The notes below the pieces were generated by a model that searched no databases, was not told the origin of the DNA, and saw only the letters and a list, made by a program, of their open reading frames with translations. Shown piece after piece: positions 36,619-50,800 of a stretch of DNA of 64,000 nt. Made by a program: the position numbers and the translations under genes. The number at the start of each line of letters is the position of its first letter. The stretch's first letter is position 1. This DNA is from Eumeta japonica (taxonomy: Eukaryota; Arthropoda; Insecta; Lepidoptera; Psychidae): positions 434,001 through 498,000 of the forward strand of contig BGZK01000180.1 in assembly GCA_005406025.1 (NCBI GenBank), given 5' to 3'.

Positions 36619-39600
36619 ATGTATGTAGTAATCTGGAGTTGCGTGTTGCTCGTGACCTTGTACCTGTACATGCGCCGGAAGCACTCCTATTTTAAGGAGC
36701 ATGGAGTTAACCACTTACCGCCGGTGCCCATCTTTGGTAACTCGGCCAAGACCATTTTGAAGATGCAGCATTTTGTCGACAGTATCAATAAACTGTATTA
36801 CGCTTTCCCCGAAGATAGGTAATCAGAATTCTGTTTAAATACGACGAAGTAATATTCAGAGAATAGTAGCTTTTGCCGGAGGCTCCGTACGTGTAGATAA
36901 AGAATCTCCATGGATAGTTTAATCTTAAAACTTTAGTATCTTCATTTCCCATTTCATCTGTTTTTTTCCCAATCGCTCTTTTTTCTCTTTTCCCCTCCCT
37001 CATATTTCACCTTATATTTCCTTTCTAACCCGCTCCTTCCAATTTCAATGACTATCTGTTTCTTTCTCCTTTTTCTTTTTCTAAAGTAAAGACAGCATAT
37101 AGACACAATCGACTAAATAACATAAAAATAATGTGTTTTAAATTGTCTACATATAAAATATATAGAAAAACAGACAAAAAAGTAAATAGTGATTCATATT
37201 TTATGCGATAAAGAATTCTATTTTTAAAATTAAAATATGTTACATATTTGTCAATTAAGGAAACATAATATACAATACAAACAATCAGAGATGGCAGACA
37301 ATAAGTTACGTGTACCTTATTCGAGTGTGTTTTCTATCAGTATAACAAATTTCATCAAAATATATTTGACCATTGGTGAGTTTTGAAATAACATATGAAT
37401 CAACGTACAAAAAGACAGACAAACAGTAATGTATATTTTTTACCCTGAATTTTTACCCAATTTTTATACAAAAATTCATCAAATTCGATTTAATGGTTTA
37501 GTCGTGAAAACCTAACAGACGGTTACTTTCGTTCTACGTTTATAAAATATTCGTATGAATATTACAATCAGTTTAGATTTAGATAAATTTTATCATAATT
37601 CTTTCAATATTGTACTGTATACAAATCTTGTAATAAATTTTACTCTTTTAGGAATCAACATTTTCTTAATAATATTTACACTGTTTTTATTTTGTGATTA
37701 TAATCAATGCGTTTTTTAATTAAATCAATTTGCATAAATAGAAAACTTTTTTGTTTTGTTTAATATTTAAGTAAGGTTAAAATGTGTTTAAAATTTTCAA
37801 ATTTTAACATTTTATAGGTGTACCATTTTATGTATTTTTCACCGTCAAAAATAAAAACAGTAAAACAGTGCAAGAAGTGCTTACAAAAATATTGTTACGA
37901 AAGGAAGTAATATTGACATTGCTTTCAATTTAAACAAAATTGAATCCTTTATAGGTTTGTGGGAAATTATGATATGATAAATCCGACAGTGATGGTACGT
38001 GATCCGGAACTGCTGAGGCTGGTCTGCGTCAAGGACTTTGACTATTTTAGCGACCATCGCATTTTCTCTAGTAAAAATGACCCTGTCTTCACTAAAAGCC
38101 TCTTCGGGCTTAAAGGTTAGTTGCTGATAGTTTATTCAATAGACCGAACTTATTTGTAGCTTTAGGATAAAATGAATCCCAGTTGATGCAAAAAGACTAA
38201 GCGATAGCGCAGAGCCCGCATATCGTTTAGATTTAGAGAAATTGTTGATATAGCTAGCTGTGCTACCATGGACTTTCCACAAAAATTTACATATTTTTGG
38301 TAATTTACTTTCTAAAAACTTTCTATTCTATTCTGTACTTATAATGTAATGATTGACATTAAGGTAAATTGAGATATACTTCGAACTTATTGCGATTTAT
38401 TCAAACGAATCGAATTATTGGGATTTAATGCCAAAGGAATTAATTAACTTCAAAAGAGCAAAGATATGAAGATCCGCTGGTAGAAATAGAAGGTACTTTA
38501 ATATTTCAATTTGTACATTTTTATTATTAGTATTGAAATATTAAGTGGTCCGGCTGGTATACCAATTCCTAACTAATTCCAAATCACATATGATCGAGCA
38601 ATCAAAACGAACATCGAACGATATCGAAAATCATAGTCACAATCAAATCAATCAAATCAACTGAAAACGAAATGAAACGTCCAACAAGTGTTAATGTATC
38701 GAATTTTCGTTTATCTGTGAATAAGTAACAGGTCCGCTTAAATAGACGATTATTCTTTCAACGCACCAGTATTACACCAATCCAAAACCAAACACTCACT
38801 TCCACCATTCTATAGAAAATATATACAGAGATTTGTTGATATTAGATGTTATTTAGGAAATAAATAAACGCCTTTGCCAAATGATATGAAAAAGAATGAA
38901 TGCTAATAAATAATATTTTATAATTTTGAGTTACTTAGGTTAAATGGAAGTTACAAAACATTTCAGGTCAGAAGTGGCGCGACATGCGGTCCACGCTGAG
39001 TCCCGCCTTCACGGGCTCTAAATTACGGGGTATGGTTCCGCTCATACAGGACTGCAGCAAGAATCTGGTTACATATTTGGATGCAGAGATTAAAAAACAC
39101 GATGGTAGATATAACTTTTAAATTATGAATACGAAATTCGTTTATGTGTTGGAAATAATACAAAAATTATTTTATGATTTGCACACAAACTGATCATGAT
39201 CCATATTTTCAGGTGACTATTTGGATGTAGATACCAAAGACTTGTTCACGCGGTATGCCAACGACGTGATCGCGTCCTGCGCCTTCGGCCTCAGGGTGGA
39301 CTCCATCGCTGAGAAGGACAACGAGTTCTACAGGATGGGACACAAATTCACAAACTTCACTTACATACAGATATTGAAGATGTTCACCATACTCGTGTTC
39401 CCTTTCGTGAACCAGGTAATCAGAATTCATTTGGAAATTAGCAATTACTGCATTACAGAAATTTGACTTCTTGAACACCTAGTCCATTATCACACCAGCA
39501 GGATCTGAAAAATATATCTGTCGCTAAATTGCTAGACAGTATCTTTTTATTTTGAAATTTATATTCTATAATCTTTTTAATGACCACGGAAAAGAAAATT

Positions 39601-42600
39601 TCCTTTTCACATTTTCTTTATCCTGAAATGGTTGTGTAGCTCGGAATACTCGAGAGTTTAGAAGTCGTCGATGCGACGATGCTGACCATCCATCATGCTG
39701 TATTCCTTCGGAGACACGAAATAATGAAATTAGCAATATATAAGAATAATAAGTTTGCAATAATATGGCGAAGAAAAGTGAAAGGTACAGACCAAGAACT
39801 AGGGCATCAGTAAACCTGCATGTTCATCATTGAGTAATAAGAAGAGAGTTAATGTATATTACAACGATTTATGAAATAAAACCACAGGTGTACCACAGGG
39901 ATCAATTCTTGGTCCTTTTCTTTTTTTAGTCTACATAAATGATTTACTTAGCCTTGTTAAGGATGTTCATGAGATAGTACTGTTTGCAGATGATACTTCT
40001 TTGTTATTCAAAGTTAAAAGACGACAGGCTACTTATGACGATGTGAACAATACTATCTGTGAAGTAGAGAATTGGTTTACTGCAAATAACCTACTTTTTA
40101 ATGAAATGAAAGCAAAATGTATTAGATTCTCACTTCCAAATGTAAGACATGGATCCGGAATTATTTCAGTACGTAACAAAGAATTGGAGTTTGTTAATTC
40201 TACCGTGTTACTGGGAATTACTTTAGATAACAGGCTTCAATGGGGTCCTCATATAAGTAAATTGGCGAAAAAGCTTAGCTCTGCCGCCTATGCTGTCAAA
40301 AAAAAAAGAGAAATTTATCAGACGTTGAAAGTGCTAGATTGGTTTATTTTGGCTACTTCCATAGTCTGATGTCGTATGGCATCTTGCCCTGGGGAAACGC
40401 CGCGAATATTTATAAAATTTTCGTGCTGCAGAAGCGGGCCGTTCGCGCAATTTGCAAGCTCAGACTTCGTGCATCTCTTAGAAATAAGTTTGAGGAAATT
40501 GGAATTTTAACCCTCGCATCTCAATTCATTTATGAAAATATATTGTATGTAAAAAAAATTTTAAAATACTTAAAAGAAATAGTAGTCGACATAAACTCAA
40601 TACCAGAAATAAAAATAAACTGATTTCACATGGTAGTCGACTAAGTAAAGTTACAAATTCATTTAGAAGGCTCTGTGTGCGCATATTAAAGAAGGTTGCT
40701 GTAGATATACAAGATTTACTCCTATATAAATTTAAGAGGGTTATTAAACAATCACTCAGTAAAAAAGGGTATTATGCAATGTCTGAGTATTTAGAAGACA
40801 AATATCCATGGGCATAAGCGGTTCGACTTTTTACCGGGCTGTTTTGTTCTTATTGGTTTTGTTTTTGTTTTGGCTATATATGCGCAAATTAGAAAAGAGC
40901 GACCCTTAAGTTTCTTGCTCGTTCTTCATAAGGGAAAACTGTCTTCCGAACGAGCGGTAAAGTGTAAATTCGTAAAAAATTATGACGTATTTCAAGTGTT
41001 ATTTTTTAACCTATGAAATAAATATATTTTGAATTTGAAAAACTTACAAGGCTGCCATTATGTAATCTGGAGTGTATTGTATAGTGGATAAAAAAGACGT
41101 CATTGTTTTCAATGAAAATTACATTTTCTAATAAGTGGTGAAAAAGTGTAATGTTTAAATTCGCAAAATTTGGATTATATTATAGTTGGCCTTAAGTAAT
41201 ATTTATTGCATTAGAAAAAATACAAGAGGACTAAAATTGAGGCCATAAACAATATGGTAATTGAAAACATAGACCTTTCACAGGACTATGCTGATCAAGA
41301 CAGATAGTTTTTAAGGAGTAATGCGATTTTTGATAATAGGTACTTATTAAATATCACTTATACATTACAATATACAACTTTTTTGACATGACAAATTATA
41401 AAATTTGATAGTTAAACAATGAGACCTTGTTATTAATATTTTATTGATTAGTATCGAATACAAATTTGAATACTAAAATTAGACACTGATTTTAGATTAT
41501 CGACATGGAAATATTCCCAAAAGATGTAATTGGGTTTTTAAGAAAACTTGTATTAGATACAATGGCCAATAGAGACACAACTAACACGTTTAGACCAGAC
41601 GTGATACAAATACTTTTAGAAGTAAAGAAAGGTAATAAAAACTCATAAAATAGCCATTTCCTCGTATAATGTGTACTTAAACTTAACTTTTATTATGATA
41701 ATCATATTTATCTGTTTTTTACAGGAGTTTTAAAACATGAAAATGTAAAAGATTACAAGGATGCAGGTTTTGCAACTGTAGAGGAGTCGGCCATTGGCAA
41801 AAGTGCCATTAAACATGGTACGAAAGAAGTGATACGATTAAAGCTAAGAACCATTAAAACTAATGTATTTGTTTTAGATTGCAGGTCAACCTTTCAATTT
41901 AGCTGCAATAAAATTGTTTATAGAACAACTATTCGATATTTTTAAATTCACAAATGTATCGACTTATCATTAATTAATGTTTATTATCAGTTTCATATTA
42001 ACAGATTTGTGACTCTATAACAAAAGACTTTTATTATTATAGTTCATTAATAAGTTTCACCTTTAATATAGATTATAATTTAATTTTAGGTTTAGGTATT
42101 AGAACGTGTGAATGCATAAGAATAAAAAGTGGCTTATTATTATAAAATAATGATTAAGCTAATTACAATACAGTTTAAAATTTTCGATCCTCCCTTAGGA
42201 ATTAATACTCTTTTGAAATTGTACTACATGTAGTAAAATATGAATAAACATGCTTAAAAATTATCTTTTAGTTTGGGACGACGACGATCTGGTTGCGCAA
42301 GCTATTTTGTTTTTCATGGCTGGTTTTGACACTGTCTCCACGGCAATGGTATTTCTCATGTACGAACTGGCGGTCAATGTAGATGTTCAGATAAAGCTAA
42401 GACAAGAAATTGATGCTTGTTATAAAGAACATCAAGGAAAAGTTGAATACGACATAATAAATCAAATGACGTACTTAGACATGGTGCTTTCAGGTACGGA
42501 ACTGTTTCCCAATAGATAATGTTAAGTTATTTTTTAATAACAACATTTTGCATTAATATCAACGTAGCAATAATTTATAACATCAACAATTTTGTGACAT

Positions 42601-43620
42601 TAAGCTTTCATGGTATTGAAAAATACGTTTTTTTAGAAAGTATAAGAAAATGGCCGCCAGCACCAACTATTGAGCGAGAGTCTCAAAAACGATATAACTT
42701 AGGTAAACCTCACAGTAAGGCTACGAAAGATTTTTACGTGAGTGGGCTTCAATTTAACTTTGTCACTCTAATATCTACTCCTAAATGACAATTATGGTAT
42801 GAATTTGAAAGTTTATTTGAAAATTTCAACAAGTTAACATTACTCTTTCTCAGCTTGAAAAAGGCTCTCAAGTTGTAGTGCCAATATGGTCGATTCATCA
42901 CGACCCTAAATACTATACGGACCCGGAACGGTTCGACCCGGAGCGTTTCGCAGAGGACAAGAAATGCCATATCAAGCCCTTCACATATATGCCTTTCGGA
43001 GTTGGACCCAGAAATTGTATAGGTGAGAGAAATATTTTGTGACTGAATAAAAAAACTTAAAACAATATTAAGTACAGTACAACACACGAAACTTTGCCTC
43101 TGCAAGTTAGTTACTAAAGCGTCGCAATGGTATAAAATCGGAATATGTGGGATAAATAGGTAGGGTTGGATAACAACAAAGTTTCGCATTAGATCATTGG
43201 CAGAAAGTTCAGAGCAGCAGAGTTTCGTACGTTGTACTGTATGTATTATCATTAAGTATGGATTATTATTAAGTATGGATCATTGCCTGGCGCGGCAGTC
43301 GCAGGAGACAAGACAGTGTCAGCATTCTTGGGATAATTTTAGTGTTAATATGTTCGGAAATACAAAAATAATACGCGCTGCATTAAAAATGCTTAAGTTT
43401 TATGCACATTTATTTTGAACGCAATTTGTGTATCGTCACAGGGTCCCGGTTTGCTATAACGGAAGTGAAGGCCATGGTGTTCAATTTGCTGAGTCATTTC
43501 GAGCTATATCCAGCAACGAAGACCAGAGTGCCGGCTGAGCTGGATCCGTCAAATGCTTTTTCCATGCGTATGCTTGGAGGACATTGGATTAGAATAAAAC
43601 CTAGAGATAATAAGCGTTAA
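36619..43620 (+). CDS. CYP9: Cytochrome P450, CYP9 family, gene 2 (10 exons, 533 aa)
   Basis: Second full-length P450 of the array, inferred to be a microsomal detoxification-type monooxygenase. Coding exons: 36619-36818, 37955-38115, 38967-39104, 39213-39415, 41496-41631, 41725-41817, 42272-42493, 42637-42737, 42854-43022, 43442-43620. Motifs: LPPVPIFGN hinge, WRDMR (124-128), AGFDT (327-331), ESIR (385-388), DPERF (446-450), FGVGPRNCIG (466-475, haem Cys473). It ends with one extra Arg codon compared with genes 0 and 1. It differs most from the others in exons 2, 9 and 10 (LVCVKDF in place of LIGVKDF; EDKKCHIKPF in place of DDNKRNIKPF), so its substrate range may differ. The start is set two bases after the acceptor TTTCAG. 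A Jockey-like element sits in intron 4. It is the most compact of the three, about 7 kb. Confidence 0.92.
37290..37600 (+). repeat. Dispersed repeat in intron 1 of gene 2
   Basis: It contains AAATTTCATCAAAATATATT and GATTTAATGGTTTAGTCGTGA, the same theme as at 20870-21310, with AAAGACAGACAAACAG between. Confidence 0.45.
39870..41040 (+). pseudogene. 5'-truncated Jockey-like non-LTR retrotransposon in intron 4 of gene 2
   Basis: It starts within the reverse transcriptase at TGVPQGSILGPFLFLVYIND and continues to the catalytic FADDTSLL (about 39985). ENWFTANNLLFNEMKAK, LGITLDNRLQWGPHI and SYGILPWGN follow in a second frame (40339-40623). A run of A's at 40303 marks the frameshift. The 3' UTR runs to the tail at about 41035; the same 3' UTR is found reversed at 24286-24535. 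Its sequence is unlike the element in intron 4 of gene 1, so the two insertions are independent. Confidence 0.85.
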
Positions 43621-43782
43621 CAGTATTATAAAAATCAAAAAAACATGTCGTACTTCTTAAAAGTATCAAAGCTCTAAACTTTGTATTGCAAAATAACAAA
43701 TGTGAACTGTAATAGTATTTAAGTTCAATTAAATATAGATAGTTGAGTTTTATAAGGGGTTTATTTTAACGAAAACCATATC

Positions 43783-43788
43783 AATAAA
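43783..43788 (+). terminator. Polyadenylation signal of gene 2
   Basis: AATAAA lies about 165 bases after the stop. Confidence 0.55.
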
Positions 43789-45860
43789 TATACTGTATTA
43801 AACTGAATGAAGACTGTTATTGTTTCTTTCAATGTTTTATACCACAACACAAACAATTCAGTGGAGATAGAGAACAAATAGCAGAGGAGATGAATATTTG
43901 TTTATATCTGATTATTAATGATTTTCTGAACTTGCTGAAATAATTTAATTAATAATAATAAATGGTGATGTTCTATGTGATATTTGGTTGTGGTTTCATG
44001 GTGATACCGAACAATAGGCATACCGAGGTTAAACTAAGTACTATAAGGTCGGATGATGATTTTTTGGTTTTAGTCTGATTACGATTTCGAACACTAGTGT
44101 GTTTTATAAGACAGGTAAAGATTCTTTATATCTTTATACATTTTGAACGTAGGGAAAATTTGTGTAAAAGAAATGAAACGAGTTTTTACAACATATCCGC
44201 ATCTATAACATTACTATGATAAGTGGCGCTTTTTAAGTGAAGTCGGTAATTTTAATTGAAAAATAAATGACAGTATCACGTCGTGCATTTTCTTGGGACG
44301 TTGCTAAACTTATCAAACATATTTTAATTACCGGTTCTTGTGCGTTTATTATAGCTCAAATTCTGTTCACCGGATGAAACAATATGACAACTGTCTAATC
44401 TGTGAACATCAAATTCGCCAATGATCGCTATAGTTTCCAACTCATTCACAAAATAGTTTCTGATTTAGAGAAATAACAAAACAAAAAGTGTGATGTTTTA
44501 TTTAATATGAAGAATACAACTTTTTTAATGGTTTTTATTATATTAGAAGAAGACACTTGGTGATAATCACAAAAATAGGGAAGTAATTATTAGTAATTCT
44601 GAATAGAATGTTAGCAAAATCCATTATAATTTTACACTTTCTAATTAACTTCTGGTGTTGTCTCCTGCATTCAAAATGCTTCTTAAACGATTTTTTTCAC
44701 TTTTCATGCTCTTCACTAAATTTCTACATTACTCTCTTTCCGTAAAAAAAAATCCTAAGTCATTGCAAAATGTACTCTTAGATTTATATTGTTTTTTACG
44801 ACACTAAGATTTACTATTTGTATTCATGAGAATTCAATTGGGTTTAAATGAAAAATTTTAGACGGCCTATTAATTTTAAGTGCACGATGAAAAGAAGCAT
44901 TATCCTGTAACAAGTTAAGACGTTTTTATCGGGATAAGCTGTTGTGATAATAGATATTAAAGCGTTGAAGTATATTTATAATATTCAGATAGTGCTTTAA
45001 ATTGAATAACTCCTTTATTTCACAAAATTCTTCACGTTCCATAGAATTTCTTCAACAGATAAAACTAATACTGTTTCGGCCACTGAATCTATTTGAGAGT
45101 ATATGCATATGCAATACAATTACATTTATTGCGACGCCATAAAAAATTTTTACTCTCTTCGTTGTAAATATTTTCTCGTCCATGAATATGATAGATCACT
45201 TTATTTTTCAGTCAAAATTATTATTCTAAAGCAAACCTATAATTTCGTTCTTATGCTATTTTATATAATATTAAATTATCATATATAATATTTTTCTTTC
45301 TCAATAAAATACATAACTAATAACATTTAGGCATAAAATATATTGTTTCTAAGTTTACCTGTTTTTTAATATAACAGCATGCACACCCATATCGTCGATG
45401 ATCTATTGTTTAGTTCGTCAATAAATGTTTAAAGACAAGATAACCTAATTGTAAGTTTGGCAATGAATGTCCTAAAATGTATTTTGGGTACTTTTATACT
45501 TTATTTAAGTAATAACATTTTTTTTCTCATTTTAGTCCTTACATCTTCCCTCCAATACAGATCCACTTACAATGAACGTGTATCAAAATTTACGTTGGTG
45601 AAACCTATTAATATTTGAAAAATGACGAATAATATGTAAATTACGTTGTTCCACGGATATTATTCCTATAATGATACAATGTTACTACGTAATTTGTTAA
45701 AGTATACATTACACGTGGTCTGTTACGCTTTAAGATGCAAAAGAAAATTGTTGAATTAATCCTCCATGAAAGTCACAGGAGGTCGAAAAGGGCTTGAAAT
45801 GTGTCTCGTAAATAATGCATAGTAAGTTTGTGATCAGTGTTCGAAATCAGCGAAAACTTG
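43789..45860. other. Intergenic between genes 2 and 3
   Basis: AT-rich DNA with no recognisable transposon coding sequence. It is the cleanest spacer in the window. Confidence 0.5.
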
Positions 45861-45871
45861 GCCTGGCGCGC

Positions 45872-45938
45872 TATCCGTATACACGATTTGTGTTCAGTTC
45901 AGCGGTCGGTTTGAATACAGACACGCGTGTTCTTGTCT
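45872..45938 (+). promoter_or_regulatory. Likely promoter and non-coding first exon of gene 3
   Basis: A weak TATA-like GTATACA (about 45877) precedes an initiator-like TTCAGTTCAG (45893-45902). After it come GGTCGGTTTGAATACAG and GACACGCGTGTTCTTGT, the counterpart of the block upstream of gene 2. GCGTG within it matches the core of AhR/ARNT xenobiotic response elements. A donor-like GTATAT follows at 45939. The distance to the ATG is about 2 kb, as for gene 2. Confidence 0.4.
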
Positions 45939-47894
45939 GTATATATAGAATATTAGTTAGTGTGTTAATACGTATGAAAAAGGTATTTTAATTCAAGTAG
46001 GTACTTAGATATTTTATAAAAGTAACTAATTCTATGTGTCAATTGAAAGTTAAGGTTTAATATTGCGTCTACTGGTGTTGTTAAGCTATTTATAAACAGG
46101 CTTAACATTGTTATTGTGAGACGTAATGAATTCGTCCTTGACGATCACGGGATCCGTAGTGTTTAAATTTAGTTGAACTCGCAGTAATTTATTGCACGTT
46201 TAAGGTTTTGTCGTTATTTTGTCAAAAGTAATAGAGGTATTTTTAGCTCCATATCAACATGTCACAAAGACGCTATCTCAATTTATGTAATGATACGTAA
46301 ATAACGCTTATAGTAAGTTTCTATTCGCTGTTTACTTTAAAATCGAGGAATTTTTCATTTTTCTATTTTTTTAAACAGGTTTTATATAAAAACCAAGTGC
46401 GTGTTGAAATATTCACAATAAAAACGGTTATTTTTTCATTAATATTGACCCAGCTAAGTTGGAAGACATAATTATAAAGTGATTTTAAACTTTCCCAATA
46501 GTGATATTCTAGTTGCCTTCTACCCAATAATAATAATAACTAATAACAATAACACTAATTTAAATATGATACACAGTTAAAATTCAAGAACTTCATTTCA
46601 AAGTTTTATTTCTGTAAGGCAAAACGTTTCTGTAACAATAATTGGCGTAATTATTATTTAGTTTTAGAATGAACAATTCAGAAATTACATGGTGGAAAAA
46701 AAAAAGCCATGACATGAAGTATGGGCTCACACACGTTAGAACTGATTATTTGAAACAGTTTACTTTAAAATATATAATACTTTTATATAAATATATTAGT
46801 ACCTTTTTTAATTTAAATTATATCTTTCAGAATAGAATAGTGCCCCCTCTGTGGGAAGTGGCTACAAAAACATTATTGTAATTAATGTAATTGAAATTTG
46901 TATCCAGAAGATTAATTCTTGTCTAAAGTGAATAACTAGACGAAAATTTCTTTTAAATTGATATGAAAAACATTTTTACTTCCACTTTTTTGTCGAATAT
47001 TTATATAAAACTATTTATATAAATTATGAATAGACATTATAATAAATTTGTCTTGGTTGAGAAATCTTATTTATATTTCACTTGAGATGAGGAAGGGCAG
47101 ATGGAGGTATGAATCGTAGGGGTAAAGACGCAGTAGACTTTGTAGCATTAACGTGTTAAGTCATTTTCTATGTCATTAAAAGGTTTATTAGGAACATATT
47201 TTTTTTCTTAAAACTCTTCTTTTCTTTTCGAGCTATGGCACTTTAGAACGGAAAAAAATATTAATTCACGGCTGCGTCGTCAGCTCGTGAACATACATAA
47301 ATTTCGAGATTGAGATATTCACTATATAGGTTTGGTGTTCGTTTAAAACATGCTGATTACTCAAATAATGCCTTATCACTTATGACGTTTTTACGAGGCC
47401 TGTCATAAATGTTGTATTTGTTCGTGCATCTCGTGTTCAAAGGCCTATTTATTACTAGTCCACCAGTCATCAACGCCATTTAACCATTGCAGAATTTTAA
47501 AATAAGCCATATAAATGCAAAGAAAGAAGTAATTAAATACAAATTTATAACACAGCCAATCAACATCATCCGTTAACAATTCGACGGTAACTGCGACAAT
47601 ATCTACAATTGCTATCGGTAAGGAGCAATATACTTGAATTGAATATGATATTTAGCCGCAATGTTTTCGTTTGTAAATTCAACCACGCGTTCTTGTATTT
47701 TGAAAAATCTTTAGCTTGTTAAATCCCAAAAAATAAAATATAACGTTAATCGTTTGTCATTGATTTTTTTTACATCATAAAATAGGCATATCAGCAATGC
47801 CACTGACGTGCGAGAGGAATATGAAGCGATTGATTGTAAAAGTTTCTTTTTGTCACTATAATTAAATGATTAATCACGGTTTTTTCTGTTTTAG
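45939..47894 (+). other. Presumed 5' UTR intron of gene 3
   Basis: No coding sequence is convincing; the 70-codon frame at 46669-46881 has no motif. The region ends in the acceptor TGTTTTAG at 47887-47894, two bases before the ATG. Confidence 0.4.
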
Positions 47895-47896
47895 AA

Positions 47897-50800
47897 ATGT
47901 ATGCGTTGATTTGGGGATGCGTCTTACTGGCGATCCTGTATTTCTATTTGCGCAAAAAACATTCCTACTTTAAGGACCATGAAGTGAACCACATACCGCC
48001 AGTGCCGATCTTGGGTAATGCGACCAAAGGCCTTCTGAAAATGCAACATCTGGTTGAAGGCTTCGACAAGTTATATTTCGCTTTTCCCGAAGACAGGTGA
48101 CTTCCAATTTATTATGTCAAGTTTTATCCATTCCACTACTGAACCTACTACATAACATACCTCCCCGCGCGATATTTTTATTTCGGTTTGTAATATTTAC
48201 TCCCCTTAAAGTTTGAATGACGATAAATGTGAAAATTATTATGTGAATATTCATTCGTATAGTAGGAAGAATAATGAAATAATAGTAACAATTTAAAACA
48301 TTTATTTATATTAAATTTATTTAAAACATTAATTTATACAAAGAATCTCGCACTGAATTTCATATTAATAAAATTTTATTTATTTATACACAAATACACA
48401 TACAAATATACGCAATACTTGCAATACATTTGCACTATGCACTAATTCTCTAGTGCTGCGCGCGCGGCAGACCGATCATAGTTGAGTGGGAGACGCAAGG
48501 CATTCGGCGGGCCTCTCGTTCGGTGACTCATCGTTACGTTACCGAGCGTTACACTTTTCAAAGTGACTCCCAGCCGCAACCTAATTTAAGACGTTGTCAC
48601 GTCAAAAAGACTATATAATATTTTATGAAAATGGATAAAGCAACAGTAAATATGTCAGAGTTTGATTTTAAGGAAAATTTGAAGCTGTTACAAAATACTG
48701 AAAATAAATGTGACAATTATAAATATGTTTATTCAACTTTTTATTTAAAACTGTTAATAAATAAACAATTAGAAATTATTTAAGTACATACGTTATTTAA
48801 GATATAAATTTATTTTACACAATTAATATTTAGTAACATCGAAGAATGAGTTGAAAATATTATTATTTATCGTTAATAAGATTTTTATGTAATTTTATAA
48901 ATAAAATACAATTCATTAAAAGGTTTGTTTATCAATACTTGGGATTTTCAAGTTGTACTTTCGCAGTTATGATGTATTGTTATAGTAGCATATTTTTATT
49001 AATCGGAAGCAAGTTTTTGAAACTTACATCGCGATTCAGAACTTGCGCTTTTTACAGCTTCGTTTGACACTATTCTTCAATACAAATGTACATATATATC
49101 CCTCGTTTTCTCATTATTTGTATAGTATTGTAAGTGGTTGAATGAGTTGACCAGATTCGAGTGACAAGTTCACGCCCGTATTCTGTAAATGTTTGGCGCT
49201 GATATCTCACAGGTCTTGCTGGCCCATTTTCATATTGCAGCCAGGTTAATCACAGCATGGTCGAACCACAATTTTATTGACTATTATGTTTTTTTAGTTA
49301 TTTTTTATAACAAAAGTTATTTACCATAAAAATCATTGAACGACTTTTGTTCTCTCTTCGAAAATACTTACCGAAATCAAATACTGTTATAACTGTTCCG
49401 TTGCATTCTAAACGACTACTTATTTTTATAAAATTTGATTCTTCTGGACCAGATAATTTTGCAGAAAGTCGATTGCAATAAAAAAAAAAACATGTGTAGC
49501 CTCGGGGACTGCCACGGTAAAAGCTATTGCATAGTATTTTTATCAACTTATGCAATTATAATTATTTATTTATTTTATTTATGCAGTTATTTTTGAGGAG
49601 GTGTCTAACGCCAGAAACTCTAAGCAGGCACGAGTCACCAGATTGCGGGGCGAAGATTGCGTTACGCGTGCGCAGTAACGCCGATACAATAATGCCACCT
49701 AGAGGCGAGTTACTGAACTAAAGAGACAAGCGTGATATTTCAAAAAGTCATTAAAGTTCTGCTATTCATCGATAGATGGCAAAACTAAAAAGTATCACCG
49801 CTGTGCCGGTCGGAGTGGGGGGTGTTAAGTTATTTTCGTTACGGAATTTCTGGATTCGGTCTCCACGCTCAAGGCCCGCGATAGAAGCTATGCAATAGCT
49901 TAAAAGTTTTTGGCGTAGGATATCGGTACTTGTGATGTTGCTCTAGAATATGTCCAAATTTAACAGGTTTGTTGGGAACTATGATCTCCTATGGCCGACG
50001 CTGATGATACGCGACCCGGAACTGCTGAGGTTGATCGGCGTCAAGGACTTTGACTATTTCAGTGACCATCGCCCTTTTACTAGTGAAAATGATCCAGTGT
50101 TTGCTAAAAGCCTATTCGGACTTAAAGGTTAGTCCATATAGTTATTAGGGTGTCCCAGCCTATAAGGGCGAAAATTTTTTTTTTTAATTTTGAGTACGCA
50201 TAGCCTTTATATTTTTTTCTAATTGACCCTAATAACTAAAATGTAAAATATTATCGAAATCGGATAACGATAACCCGTGCCGATTTGATGCCAAACTTTT
50301 AAGAAAAATTTTGTATAGGGACTGTAGGGGAAAATTTTAAAACTATTTTTTTATTATTAAATTAAACACTATTTTACCTGTATTAAATACTTATTATTAA
50401 AATAACATTATTTATTATTAAAAGAACATTATTTATTATGTTTTCTTTTCAAAGTTTTCTTTTTACAGTCACGGTATATGAGTCCTGTGTTTCTGTAGGC
50501 AACGCAATAAAAATTGCTTTTGTTCTTCTTCAACGGTGATTTTTCAATGGAAATCTTGCATCAATTTAACTGCTCTCTCTGCTGTATCATTAACGGCTCT
50601 CAATGTTATGATCTGATCCTTAACTCGCAGAAACGAAGCATTACTAGGCCATGAAGAGGGACAGTCGTTGAGAAAACTGTCATCAATTTTAAAACGATGA
50701 AACAAGGTCTTGCTTTTGTTAGAAATTAAGTCGTTGATATCTTTCTCGTAAAGTAAACCCCACAGGTCTTCTTTTAAAGGAATGTAGCGTTCACTGTAAA

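Noticed and set aside
46669..46881. 70-codon frame upstream of gene 3
   Set aside because: It has a lysine run and no recognisable domain, and it lies in the presumed 5' UTR intron.
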